Source: Oligoflexia bacterium
GTDB lineage: Bacteria > Bdellovibrionota > Bdellovibrionia > JABDDW01
DNA length: 64,000 nt
Assembly: GCA_034439615.1 (NCBI GenBank)
Contig: JAWXAT010000050.1
Location: 1 to 64,000 of the forward strand
Direction of reading: 5' to 3'
The notes beneath the pieces were generated by a model. The model did not search any database. It had not been told where the DNA came from and worked only from the letters and a program-made list of their open reading frames with translations. The translations under genes and the position numbers were made by a program. Shown here in pieces: positions 25,840 to 33,667 of this stretch; positions within the stretch are counted from its first letter, which is position 1; every line of letters starts with the position of its first letter.

Positions 25840-26469
25840 ATGAAAAAGGCATCTTCTTTGAAAGAAGATTTAAAACCTATTGACTGGGTAACTTTTGGCG
25901 TGGAATTAACAGCGGGTGTTGACGAAGCCGGACGCGGTTGTCTTGCTGGGCCTGTCTATGCGGCGGCCGTTATTGTGCGTCCGGATTACAGTCTCAAAGG
26001 TCTCACTGATTCTAAACTAATGACTCCTGAGAAAAGATTTGAACTTGCAGTACGTATCAAAGAAGAAGCGGTATGCTGGGCTATTGGTATTGGCACTGTT
26101 GAAGAAATTGAAGAAATCAATATTCTTCATGCAAGCTTGCTTGCGATGAAGCGAGCTGTAGAGAATCTTAGCTTAAAGCCTGAGCTGCTTTTGATTGATG
26201 GAAATCAAACAATCAAAGGTCATTGGGTTCAAAAAACTTTGATCAAAGGGGATCTTCGTTGTTTGCCCATAAGTGCTGCCAGTGTGCTTGCAAAAACTCA
26301 GCGCGATATACATATGATGGAGCTTGATGAAAAATTCCCGGGTTATAAATTTGCCACACATAAAGGGTACGGGACGCTCCAGCACCGTCAAGCCATCGAA
26401 AAGCTTGGACCAAGCATTGTCCACAGGCGCCTCTTTTCTGGAGTCAGAGAATTTCTGGATTTCAAATAA
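25840..26469 (+). CDS. rnhB: Ribonuclease HII
   Basis: Removes misincorporated ribonucleotides and RNA from RNA:DNA hybrids. Catalytic Asp28 and Glu29 sit in GVDEAGRGCLAGPVYAAAV; a further acidic residue is in LLIDGNQ, and the conserved SVLAKTQRD and HKGYGT segments are present. Length 209 is usual. It follows rplS by 31 bases, the common arrangement. Confidence 0.97.
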   Translation: MKKASSLKEDLKPIDWVTFGVELTAGVDEAGRGCLAGPVYAAAVIVRPDYSLKGLTDSKLMTPEKRFELAVRIKEEAVCWAIGIGTVEEIEEINILHASLLAMKRAVENLSLKPELLLIDGNQTIKGHWVQKTLIKGDLRCLPISAASVLAKTQRDIHMMELDEKFPGYKFATHKGYGTLQHRQAIEKLGPSIVHRRLFSGVREFLDFK

Positions 26470-26824
26470 TAAAGTTGAACTTGGTAGACGTGGTGAACAG
26501 CTTGTCATCGAGTTGCTTCAAAACCAGGGTTTTTGTTTACGCGAGCGCAATCTAAGAACTCCCTTTGGTGAAATCGATATCATCGGAAGTTTTGATTCCA
26601 CCTTACTCATCATCGAAGTTAAAACTCGACATAAGACAAGTTTAGAGAACTCTATTGCTTTGAACTTTGTGGGAAGAGTGCAACTCCAAAGACTTAAACG
26701 AGCTGCGACTTGGATATGGCAACGTGAGGGTCGCTCATTTGCTAAAATGCGCTGTGGTCTAGTGGTGGTGACTGAATGCGGCATAAGATGGTTCAATTTG
26801 CCTTTGCTTTATGACCAATGTTAA
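26417..26824 (+). CDS. yraN: YraN/UPF0102 family putative endonuclease
   Basis: Small protein with a restriction-endonuclease-like fold. The signature runs LGRRGEQLVIELLQ, LRERNLRTPFGEIDIIG, and LLIIEVKTRHK, with Glu, Asp and Glu-x-Lys placed like a nuclease active site. The biological role is not firmly known. No ATG is available in frame near the domain start; the TTG at 26417, inside rnhB, is the likeliest start, giving about 135 residues and a 53-base overlap. rnhB-yraN pairing is common in Proteobacteria. Confidence 0.85.
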   Translation: MSTGASFLESENFWISNNKVELGRRGEQLVIELLQNQGFCLRERNLRTPFGEIDIIGSFDSTLLIIEVKTRHKTSLENSIALNFVGRVQLQRLKRAATWIWQREGRSFAKMRCGLVVVTECGIRWFNLPLLYDQC

Positions 26825-26841
26825 GTCGAAAATAAAGTCTG

Positions 26842-27315
26842 ATGGTACAAACATTTAAGAATCTGACATTGAGATTATTTTTTTGCATTATATTACTGCA
26901 TACATCTTTTGCTCAAGCAGCGACAGGCAAAGAATTTATTACAAGTGTGATATATGGAACACTTGCCGGAACTCTTGTGGGTGCTGCAACTTTAGCATTC
27001 ACATCTAATCCTGGCGAGAACATGAATGCTGTTGCTCGAGGATCTAGTTATGGATTGTACGCAGGAATTTTATTGGGTTTGTATGTTACCTACGGTGTAG
27101 ACGACATTGAAGAAGTTGAAGTAGAGCAAGGGCCAAGTGAGGGTGATCCGTTTGATCCGAACACTCCACTTCCTGAGGGTAATGATTCAAATTCACCTGA
27201 CAGTGGATCATTGCTACAACAAGTATATAAAGGATTTGCTATTTATCCAATTGTGCCACAAAACGCACAAGGTTCAGTGGGCATTGGTGTTAATTTAATT
27301 CACATGCAATTCTAA
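26842..27315 (+). CDS. Exported small protein with glycine-zipper-like helices
   Basis: Unrecognised. Residues 1-26 form a signal peptide ending AQA. A pair of Gly/Ala-rich hydrophobic stretches follows (YGTLAGTLVGAATLAF, GSSYGLYAGILLGLYVTYG), like glycine-zipper membrane-associating segments. An acidic Pro/Asp/Ser linker and a short hydrophobic end come after. It begins 17 bases after yraN and converges on lptD with a 2-base gap. Probably envelope-located; no enzyme motif is seen. Confidence 0.7.
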   Translation: MVQTFKNLTLRLFFCIILLHTSFAQAATGKEFITSVIYGTLAGTLVGAATLAFTSNPGENMNAVARGSSYGLYAGILLGLYVTYGVDDIEEVEVEQGPSEGDPFDPNTPLPEGNDSNSPDSGSLLQQVYKGFAIYPIVPQNAQGSVGIGVNLIHMQF

Positions 27316-27317
27316 GA

Positions 27318-29648
27318 TCAAACACCTGAAGGTTTACTTAAGGTGGTTTGTTTACCTTCTCCAAAAAATATAGGAAGTTGGATCATATAACGGGGATTAC
27401 CTCCGCCAAGATTTTTCTCGTACGTAAATTGAATACCCCAACATTTTCCTGGTGGTTTTAGTAATCCACCAATTGTCTGAGTAGTGAAGCTATGACTGTT
27501 AATGTCGAAATTTTGTGTTGCTGAAACATCTAAATATTTTGATATAAAATAAACTGTTAAATTCATAGCTTCAGAGCGAGTGGAAGTATCCACTCGTTTT
27601 GTAGGAAGTTGTGTGCGTGGATCACGAAATGTTGAAAGCCGTTGAGCATAACCAAATGCAATTCCATCGCCGTGTTTATTGCGAAAACCAATACTTGATG
27701 AACTTGAAGCAACGTTTTGATAAACGTAATAGCTCACATCAGAATTTGCAGTGAAATAATCGAGACGTACTGAGAGTAGAGATTGAATTTCACTCCAGGG
27801 TTCTCGTATGACGGGTATAACCTTACCTTCGTCATCGAGGGGGTCAGCTTGAGTTAAGATGAAAACGTCATAACTTTGAGCCAAGCGGTGACGAATAATC
27901 TCTCGATATTCAGTGCCTGTGTCTTTATAGGCTTTGCGAGTGAGTTTATTTGTCAAACCATAGGTAAGTACTTGGCGATCTACGAGACGATCTTTGTAAT
28001 CAAATTGAATTTGATCATATTCAGTAATGGGTTGTGAACTGGTGAAGTTTAATTCTTCATTTTGCTTTTTACCAAAGAACGGATGGTTGTCTTGTTCAAT
28101 ATAAGGTACATAAGTAAGTGTCAGATCAGGTTCAAAGTTGTGTTTGTACCGATTTGCACGTGGGTCAATTTCTTCTCCTAAAATTGCACTCAATCTTGTT
28201 TTTGCTTGAATGCTTGTGCGAATATAACGACGCACTGCTGTTGGTTTTTTTGAATATCCGAATTGATAGTAAAGTTCTTCATAATTAATTTCTGGGAGCA
28301 AATCTAAATAATTTCCAACGCTCAAAGGGTATATCACTCGTGGGCTCACAATAAATCTTTGCCCGGTACGATAATGACCCGATGTTTTTTCATCACGAGT
28401 AGCATCAAACGTAGTATTTGCTCGAGCCAAGTTAAGATAATTTGCATTAAAACCCACGAGTAAGCCTGAATTAAAAATATTTTTAGGTAAAAACCCGTAT
28501 TTAAGCTCTGGCATTCGGTGAATGGCAGTATCATTTTCACCGATAGGGTCAGACTTGATAAGACTTTGATAAAGTGAAATGTCAGTTGATAAATGTGCAT
28601 TTTCTGTATTTTTTGTCACACTCAAACGGTTTTCTAGTGCTGTTTCGCCGTTACCACTAATGTCATGTGGGTAATCGTAAACATAGCGTGAATCGCGAAT
28701 CAGATTTATATTTAGGTTGTTTGTATAGTTATCGGGAAGCTCAAAATGATGCTCATAATGTAATGAATATCGAGGTATAGCATATTCTCGTGCACGTGCT
28801 GTATTGGGGGAGTATCGTTCGTCGGGTTCTAGATAACGAATGTCATTTGCATAAACACCGTCATTAATAAAATTACCATTAAATTTACCCCCACTATTTT
28901 CATCTGCTAAAAATCGATATTCCACACCTGTTTTGTAACCACGGTTTTTGTAACTAGTTTCTGTAAGAGTTAAATCTTTGCTGGGGCTAATTGCCCAAAA
29001 AAAACTTTCTTGTAGAGTGAATCCATCAGTTTCACTAAAGGCAAAAGAGGGTGGCAGCAAGCCTGATTGGCGTTGTGTTTTAATGGGAATAACCATGTAG
29101 GGAAGCCATAAAACAGGGGCGCCATAAATACGAACCACGGGATTTTTAATAAATGCGTACGCCCCTGGTGTGGCATTAATTTTTGTACCTGATAATTTCC
29201 ATGCCGCTGGGCAATTTATACAAGATGTGTAGCTCGCATATCTTGCTTCATATTCATCATTGCCAAGTTTATGAATTTCTTCACCTTCAATAGTTTCTTG
29301 ACCCATTTGTATAAAGCCATTGGTTACAACACCTTTTTGAGTGTTGAAATTGTAATTCATTTTTTCGGCTCTCATATATTCACGAGGTGAAATGTAAATA
29401 ACGTTTCCAACAGCAATGACATCGTTGGTAATCAAGTTGATGGTAGCTCTGTCACAAGTGAGTTGCTCAACACCTCTGATGATTTTTACATTTCCGACAA
29501 GATCTGCGATTTGGCCAGGTTTACTCGTGTATTGATCTGCATCCACAAAAACAGAAGGAGTTTGGGCCCCTGTAGTGATGCTACCAATGAAGAGGATCAT
29601 CAAAAAAAGATATAAACTGCGACTTAGTTCACTAGAATTCAAACTCAT
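27318..29648 (-). CDS. lptD: LPS-assembly protein LptD
   Basis: Outer-membrane beta-barrel that inserts lipopolysaccharide into the outer leaflet with LptE. After a signal peptide (about 1-28) comes the OstA/LptA-like jellyroll (DQYTSKPGQIADLVGNVKII, REYMRAEKMNYNF). The LptD barrel region then runs from ~residue 190 to the end (PVLWLPYMVIPIKTQRQSGLL). A CINC-type Cys pair (SCINC, about 138-141) is visible; the full two-disulfide pattern of E. coli is not obvious. The start overlaps the upstream hydrolase gene by 17 bases. 776 residues is typical. Its presence shows the organism makes LPS. Confidence 0.93.
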   Translation of the reverse strand: MSLNSSELSRSLYLFLMILFIGSITTGAQTPSVFVDADQYTSKPGQIADLVGNVKIIRGVEQLTCDRATINLITNDVIAVGNVIYISPREYMRAEKMNYNFNTQKGVVTNGFIQMGQETIEGEEIHKLGNDEYEARYASYTSCINCPAAWKLSGTKINATPGAYAFIKNPVVRIYGAPVLWLPYMVIPIKTQRQSGLLPPSFAFSETDGFTLQESFFWAISPSKDLTLTETSYKNRGYKTGVEYRFLADENSGGKFNGNFINDGVYANDIRYLEPDERYSPNTARAREYAIPRYSLHYEHHFELPDNYTNNLNINLIRDSRYVYDYPHDISGNGETALENRLSVTKNTENAHLSTDISLYQSLIKSDPIGENDTAIHRMPELKYGFLPKNIFNSGLLVGFNANYLNLARANTTFDATRDEKTSGHYRTGQRFIVSPRVIYPLSVGNYLDLLPEINYEELYYQFGYSKKPTAVRRYIRTSIQAKTRLSAILGEEIDPRANRYKHNFEPDLTLTYVPYIEQDNHPFFGKKQNEELNFTSSQPITEYDQIQFDYKDRLVDRQVLTYGLTNKLTRKAYKDTGTEYREIIRHRLAQSYDVFILTQADPLDDEGKVIPVIREPWSEIQSLLSVRLDYFTANSDVSYYVYQNVASSSSSIGFRNKHGDGIAFGYAQRLSTFRDPRTQLPTKRVDTSTRSEAMNLTVYFISKYLDVSATQNFDINSHSFTTQTIGGLLKPPGKCWGIQFTYEKNLGGGNPRYMIQLPIFFGEGKQTTLSKPSGV

Positions 29649-30399
29649 CTTCCTGATGGAGTAAGTGCATTCGTTTGGGTGCCAAACGATGAAACTCGTC
29701 CATCAGCTCCTCAAAGAAACGAGGTTTGAAATGAGCGATATAAATGGGGACATCTTTATTGTTTAATTTTTCAAGATCACCTAACAATTGATCTATGGTG
29801 AAATGCCCACTCACTCTTGCCATGGCTTCCATTTCATTTGGAAAACTAATTTCTGTGAATACGGCTTGTAGGTTTTTGCAGCGATTGGCAATATCCCATA
29901 ATTCTTGTGTAGGGCCAGTGTCACCACTAAAAACAATTTGTTTTTTTCCGTCATCTAACACATATCCAATTGCTTCACCTGGATGGTTCACGCGCATGTA
30001 ATGTATGGTGAGGTCTTCATGTACCATACCTTGTTCAATGGGAATGAATTTGATCAGTGCTTTTTTATGTTCTTTATCGACATAAATCTTAGAAAAATCT
30101 GGCCATAAAATATCGTTGAGCATGTGTTTATGAATGCTGTTTAGAATTTCAGCTGTACTACGAATGTTGAGTACTGCACGATGTTCATAAAACGAATTTT
30201 CTACTAGAAAACAAATGTCTTTGATGTGATCGATATGGGGATGTGTAATGAAAATATCTTCGATTTCAGTTTGTCTTCTTGGGGAAAGGGCGGAGGCTGC
30301 AGAGCCTGCATCAATTAAAAAGCGATCGTTCACCATATAACAAGATGTTCGATAACCTGGTGCTACTCCGCCATGACAACCTAAGATGCGTATCTTCAT
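29632..30399 (-). CDS. Metallo-beta-lactamase-fold hydrolase, RNase Z/cyclic-phosphodiesterase type
   Basis: The metal motif H53-x-H55-x-D57-H58 lies in ITHPHIDHIKD, with further ligands in RVNHPGEA, FSGDTGPT and the late His of YIAHFKPR. This is the pattern of the beta-lactamase/RNase Z/class II cyclic-nucleotide phosphodiesterase branch. No Zn-exosite typical of tRNase Z is apparent, so a cyclic-nucleotide or other phosphodiesterase is as likely. It lies between rsmI and lptD, overlapping lptD, behind its own promoter-like sequence. Confidence 0.83.
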   Translation of the reverse strand: MKIRILGCHGGVAPGYRTSCYMVNDRFLIDAGSAASALSPRRQTEIEDIFITHPHIDHIKDICFLVENSFYEHRAVLNIRSTAEILNSIHKHMLNDILWPDFSKIYVDKEHKKALIKFIPIEQGMVHEDLTIHYMRVNHPGEAIGYVLDDGKKQIVFSGDTGPTQELWDIANRCKNLQAVFTEISFPNEMEAMARVSGHFTIDQLLGDLEKLNNKDVPIYIAHFKPRFFEELMDEFHRLAPKRMHLLHQEDEFEF

Positions 30400-30432
30400 C
30401 GGCTTTTATTTTTTGTAATTTCCCCTCGACTT

Positions 30433-30461
30433 ATTAGGCTTTGAAAGAGGGCTATTGTCAA
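30433..30461 (-). promoter_or_regulatory. Promoter for the hydrolase-lptD pair
   Basis: On the minus strand a consensus -35 TTGACA (30461-30456), a 17-base spacer and CCTAAT (30438-30433) lie about 35 bases before the hydrolase start. Confidence 0.55.
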
Positions 30462-30486
30462 ATGTTTAAACGCTGCGACATTTGAC
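30457..30486. promoter_or_regulatory. 9-bp dyad overlapping the -35 box
   Basis: GTCAAATGT (30457-30465) and ACATTTGAC (30478-30486) are perfect inverted arms 12 bases apart. They start 3 bases after the rsmI stop, and one arm covers the -35 of the next promoter. No T-run follows on either strand, so an operator is likelier than a terminator. Confidence 0.5.
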
Positions 30487-30488
30487 CT

Positions 30489-31379
30489 TTATGCGGGATC
30501 AATCAACTTTTTTAAACGAGTGATGAGATCATAAAGTTGCTTGCGTGAGAGAGCAGTTGTTGTTTGTAACCGTTCTAAGATATCTGATGCCGAAAAACCT
30601 TCGCCGAGTAATTTTGAGACTGCTTTTTCTGTATCAGTGGAACCTAATTGTTCAGGCGTTGCACCTTTAAATAAGATGACAAATTCTCCGCGAGGTTCGT
30701 TCACCTGAAAATGATTTCTGATTTCTGATAGAGTTTGAACTTTTACCTCTTCATAGGCTTTTGTGAGCTCACGGCAAGCAACGGTTTGTGTTTTTCCGCC
30801 AAAGATTTCTTCTGCATCATCCAGCATTTCTCTCAATCGATGAGGAGATTCAAAAAAAACTAAGTTTTCAGAAAAACTTTTATAATGTTTTAAAAGCTGT
30901 TGGCGCGCTCCACGTTGTGAGGGTAAAAATCCGCCGAAGAAAAAAGTATTCCCACCTAACGCCGCGACACTTAAGGCCGCTGTCAGGCTACTGGGGCCTG
31001 GAACAGGAATGACTGTATACCCGGCACTTCTCGCAGCATTGATTATTTTATAACCAGGGTCATTTATCAGTGGGGTACCGGCATCAGAGGCGAGTGCAAC
31101 ATCTTTACCTTCACTTAATAATACTAGTAGCCCTTTGGTGGAGGCATCTTCATTATGATCATGATACGAGAACACTTTTTGAGGTTTGATTCCGACCTTG
31201 GCTAATTCTTTTTTGAGTACTCGAGTATCTTCTGCAGCAATAACATCCACTGCTTTTAAGACTTGTTTTGCGCGATCAGTCCAGTCTAGGTGGTTGCCAA
31301 TGGGGGTTGCTACGACAAAGAGTGTTCCCTGTAAGTTCTTGGAATTGTTTTTCTTTTCTTTTGGCTTTGTGGACTTCAT
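30489..31379 (-). CDS. rsmI: 16S rRNA (cytidine1402-2'-O)-methyltransferase RsmI
   Basis: Methylates C1402 in the ribosomal P site. It shows the tetrapyrrole-methylase-like fold: GTLFVVATPIGNHLD, VIAAEDTRVLKKEL, LASDAGTPLINDPGY, VIPVPGPSSLTAALS and FFGGFLPSQ. The ATG at 31379 is chosen because AAGGTGAG lies 4 bases ahead; the GTG at 31388 overlaps that site. About 296 residues, with a Lys-rich N-terminal stretch. It is the first gene of a leftward group with the MBL hydrolase and lptD. Confidence 0.95.
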   Translation of the reverse strand: MKSTKPKEKKNNSKNLQGTLFVVATPIGNHLDWTDRAKQVLKAVDVIAAEDTRVLKKELAKVGIKPQKVFSYHDHNEDASTKGLLVLLSEGKDVALASDAGTPLINDPGYKIINAARSAGYTVIPVPGPSSLTAALSVAALGGNTFFFGGFLPSQRGARQQLLKHYKSFSENLVFFESPHRLREMLDDAEEIFGGKTQTVACRELTKAYEEVKVQTLSEIRNHFQVNEPRGEFVILFKGATPEQLGSTDTEKAVSKLLGEGFSASDILERLQTTTALSRKQLYDLITRLKKLIDPA

Positions 31380-31389
31380 TATTCTCACC

Positions 31390-31419
31390 TTGAGTTAAAA
31401 GTTATCTCCAGCCTATACT
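31390..31419 (+). promoter_or_regulatory. Promoter for the STAS gene
   Basis: TTGAGT (31390-31395), an 18-base spacer and TATACT (31414-31419) lie about 55 bases before the STAS start, in the divergent gap with rsmI. Confidence 0.5.
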
Positions 31420-31475
31420 GGTATATGTAACGGGTCAATGAAGCGTATGTGAACTTGGTAGGAGGTTTTAGAAGT

Positions 31476-31823
31476 ATGCAAGCAAAGATTAGAAAAAACG
31501 GTGATATCACTGTAGTTGAACTCAAAGGACGTCTTGATTTTGAGACAGCTGAGCCTTTTCGTGAAACATGCCAAGATATTTTGACTAATAGCAAAGTGGT
31601 TTTTAATTTAGAAGGCTTAAGTTTCGTAGGTTCTAGTGGAATCGGGGCGTTTGTAAATACACTACGTGAATTCTCTAAAAGTAGTCCAGTTCCGCCAAAA
31701 TTTTGTAATGTGAAATCTGAATTTCGAAAAGTTTTTAAAGCGACTGATGATGAGGCTGCATTTCAAGTATTTGATGATGAAAAAGCAGCATTAACCAGTT
31801 TTAATGACAAAATTTCGATTTAA
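31476..31823 (+). CDS. STAS-domain anti-sigma factor antagonist-like protein
   Basis: Single STAS domain of about 115 residues like SpoIIAA/RsbV: GDITVVELKGRLDFETAEP, then VFNLEGLSFVGSSGIGAFVN, where the Ser in the SSG motif is the usual phosphorylation site. Such proteins release sigma factors or other partners by binding a serine kinase/anti-sigma factor. No kinase or sigma gene is adjacent, so the partner is elsewhere. The ATG at 31476 is chosen over the GTG at 31449 because AGGAGG (31460-31465) lies between them. Confidence 0.88.
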   Translation: MQAKIRKNGDITVVELKGRLDFETAEPFRETCQDILTNSKVVFNLEGLSFVGSSGIGAFVNTLREFSKSSPVPPKFCNVKSEFRKVFKATDDEAAFQVFDDEKAALTSFNDKISI

Positions 31824-32957
31824 TTAATCAATAATTTGTAAATCGCCACGCTCTGAAATCAGCTGCTCAGTAATCGCATAGTTTGAGTTATCGCGTTCTT
31901 CATTTTCATCTGATGAAAGAGTGTGAGAAATGCGGCTAGATTGTGCGCTTAATTCATCGATGATTTTTGTCCATCGGTTCATAAATTGCTCAAGATTTTT
32001 TCTGTCTAGAAGTTTTTCATCAGCGATATTTAGTTTTGACTGTGCGGGCTGTTGTTCTTGTATCTTTTTTGATTTTTCGATGAGTTGTTCTGCATATCTT
32101 TTGTCTTTGAGTCGTGAGTTTTCTTGTTCTAATGCTGAAATTTTAGAACGAAAATTTTCTCTTTCATGTGTAAGTTTATCATCCAATTCATGAATCTGCT
32201 TTTGTGCCTTTGTAGCAGAATTCGTGAGTTCGGAATTGAGTGCCGCAATGCCTGCTTCTCTGATTTGAACTTCACGTAATTGATTTTGATAGAGTAAGTT
32301 TTCATCTCGCATTTGAGAAAATCTTGATTGCATTTCACGCATTGCATCGCCCATGTGTGATATTTGGGTAGTGTATGCATTTATTGTTCGCTGTGCTTCA
32401 TCGAGTTGCAAATTACGTTGGTTAAATTCTTCTGCCAAATTACGAAATTGTGTATTGGCTTGTTCCATGGTCGCTTCAGCTTGGCCAAGTTTTGACGTAA
32501 CACTTTTAAATGCTTCTTCGTGAGCTGAAATAGAAATTCGAAGTGTTTCATTTTCAATTTGAAGAGTGTTCATTGCTCTTTCAGTTGAAACTAAGCTTTT
32601 TCTTGTAAGATCGAGATTGTCGATTAATATCTGGTCGCTAATTTTGGCATGGTTGTAAACTTGTCTAGCGCGGATTTTATAACGTTTGTAATTTGAAATA
32701 ATTCTTAATAGTTTTTCATTAAAATTAATAAGTTCAAGATATTTTGAATAAATCTCAGCCGAACTTATTTCGGCTTGTTTGCGATCTTCAATTGCTGATT
32801 GATATATTATATAATCTACAGTGGATGGCTGTTTCTCAACATATTGAGATTGCACGAAAGTATGTATAGGCTCATCGACAATGAATTTTGTTAATAAGAA
32901 ATCTGGTGGTGCCGGCATTGCACCATTTATTTTAATTTTATTATCAGTATTTGACAT
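31824..32957 (-). CDS. Cytoplasmic coiled-coil protein, unknown
   Basis: Unrecognised 377-residue protein. Residues ~55-300 are heptad-rich (for example EKLLRIISNYKRYKIRARQV and later ETLRISISAHEEAFKSVTSK), indicating a long coiled coil. The last ~50 residues are a Ser/Asp/Asn/Glu-rich tail. There is no signal peptide or membrane helix. GGAGGAGGG precedes the ATG. It is divergent from the gene at 33135 across a 177-base gap that holds repeated GTCTAG/CTAGAC words. It could be a structural or scaffolding protein. Confidence 0.78.
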   Translation of the reverse strand: MSNTDNKIKINGAMPAPPDFLLTKFIVDEPIHTFVQSQYVEKQPSTVDYIIYQSAIEDRKQAEISSAEIYSKYLELINFNEKLLRIISNYKRYKIRARQVYNHAKISDQILIDNLDLTRKSLVSTERAMNTLQIENETLRISISAHEEAFKSVTSKLGQAEATMEQANTQFRNLAEEFNQRNLQLDEAQRTINAYTTQISHMGDAMREMQSRFSQMRDENLLYQNQLREVQIREAGIAALNSELTNSATKAQKQIHELDDKLTHERENFRSKISALEQENSRLKDKRYAEQLIEKSKKIQEQQPAQSKLNIADEKLLDRKNLEQFMNRWTKIIDELSAQSSRISHTLSSDENEERDNSNYAITEQLISERGDLQIID

Positions 32958-32992
32958 GTTTGCCCTCCTCCGTGAAGGTCATACTGAACATA

Positions 32993-33064
32993 GTCTAGCA
33001 GATCCTAAGTCTTATAAACTAGACAAAATAACGAATAAAAATTTACTTCTAGACTGATGTCTAG
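32993..33064. promoter_or_regulatory. Cluster of GTCTAG/CTAGAC half-sites
   Basis: Four hexamers (GTCTAG 32993-32998; CTAGAC 33019-33024 and 33049-33054; GTCTAG 33059-33064) lie between two divergent genes. The last two form a perfect 16-base dyad with a 4-base centre, and the first two an inverted pair 20 bases apart. CTAG is generally rare in bacterial DNA, so four in 72 bases suggests a binding-site cluster. Confidence 0.45.
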
Positions 33065-33134
33065 TGGCTGGTCTTGTACTTTATAAATGTGTGGTGTGTT
33101 CCGATAAAGGAATCGGTGATAAAAGGAGTCTCTT

Positions 33135-33662
33135 GTGGCTAAAGCACAAAGCACTGAGCAAAAATATGAATTTGTAGTTGGTACATATGCTGAAATCGGT
33201 GTTTTTCAGCATGAAGCTTTATCTGCAGTTGCTGAAGGAAGATACGAAGATGCTGTCGTAAAGATTAGTGAATACCAAAAAAGAAAAGCCCACGTAGTGA
33301 TGCATAAAGCAAAAACTGAACGTCTCTTTGATCATGCACGAGAACTTATCTCTGCCATTAAAGCTAAAAAAACATTTCCTAATTTGACTAGCCCTCCACA
33401 AAGTAAACAGGACGAAATTCAACAAAAAGCCCATGAAAATTGGAATGATCTTAAAGCAACATTACGAAGAGTAAAAGCGATTGAAGCTGAGATATCGCTT
33501 CAAGATGCGAGAAGTAGTATTTGGGTTATCCGAGCACTTATACTTTCAACGATGGTTATTCTAGGATGCTTCATTATCAACGAGGCATTTAGATCTTTTG
33601 GAAAATCATTTTCCGTTGTTCTTGACGATATGATTAAATTAATTATGTCAGAACTTTTCTAA
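33135..33662 (+). CDS. Helical protein with C-terminal membrane anchor, unknown
   Basis: Unrecognised 175-residue protein. It is mostly charged and helical up to about residue 130, then has one membrane helix (about 133-155, SSIWVIRALILSTMVILGCF) and a short amphipathic end. This suggests a tail-anchored protein with the bulk in the cytoplasm. The start is a GTG with AAGGAG six bases upstream. A short hairpin (CCGAT/ATCGG, 33101-33116) sits in the leader. It is divergent from the coiled-coil gene and convergent with the VKOR fusion. Confidence 0.72.
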   Translation: MAKAQSTEQKYEFVVGTYAEIGVFQHEALSAVAEGRYEDAVVKISEYQKRKAHVVMHKAKTERLFDHARELISAIKAKKTFPNLTSPPQSKQDEIQQKAHENWNDLKATLRRVKAIEAEISLQDARSSIWVIRALILSTMVILGCFIINEAFRSFGKSFSVVLDDMIKLIMSELF

Positions 33663-33667
33663 ATAAA

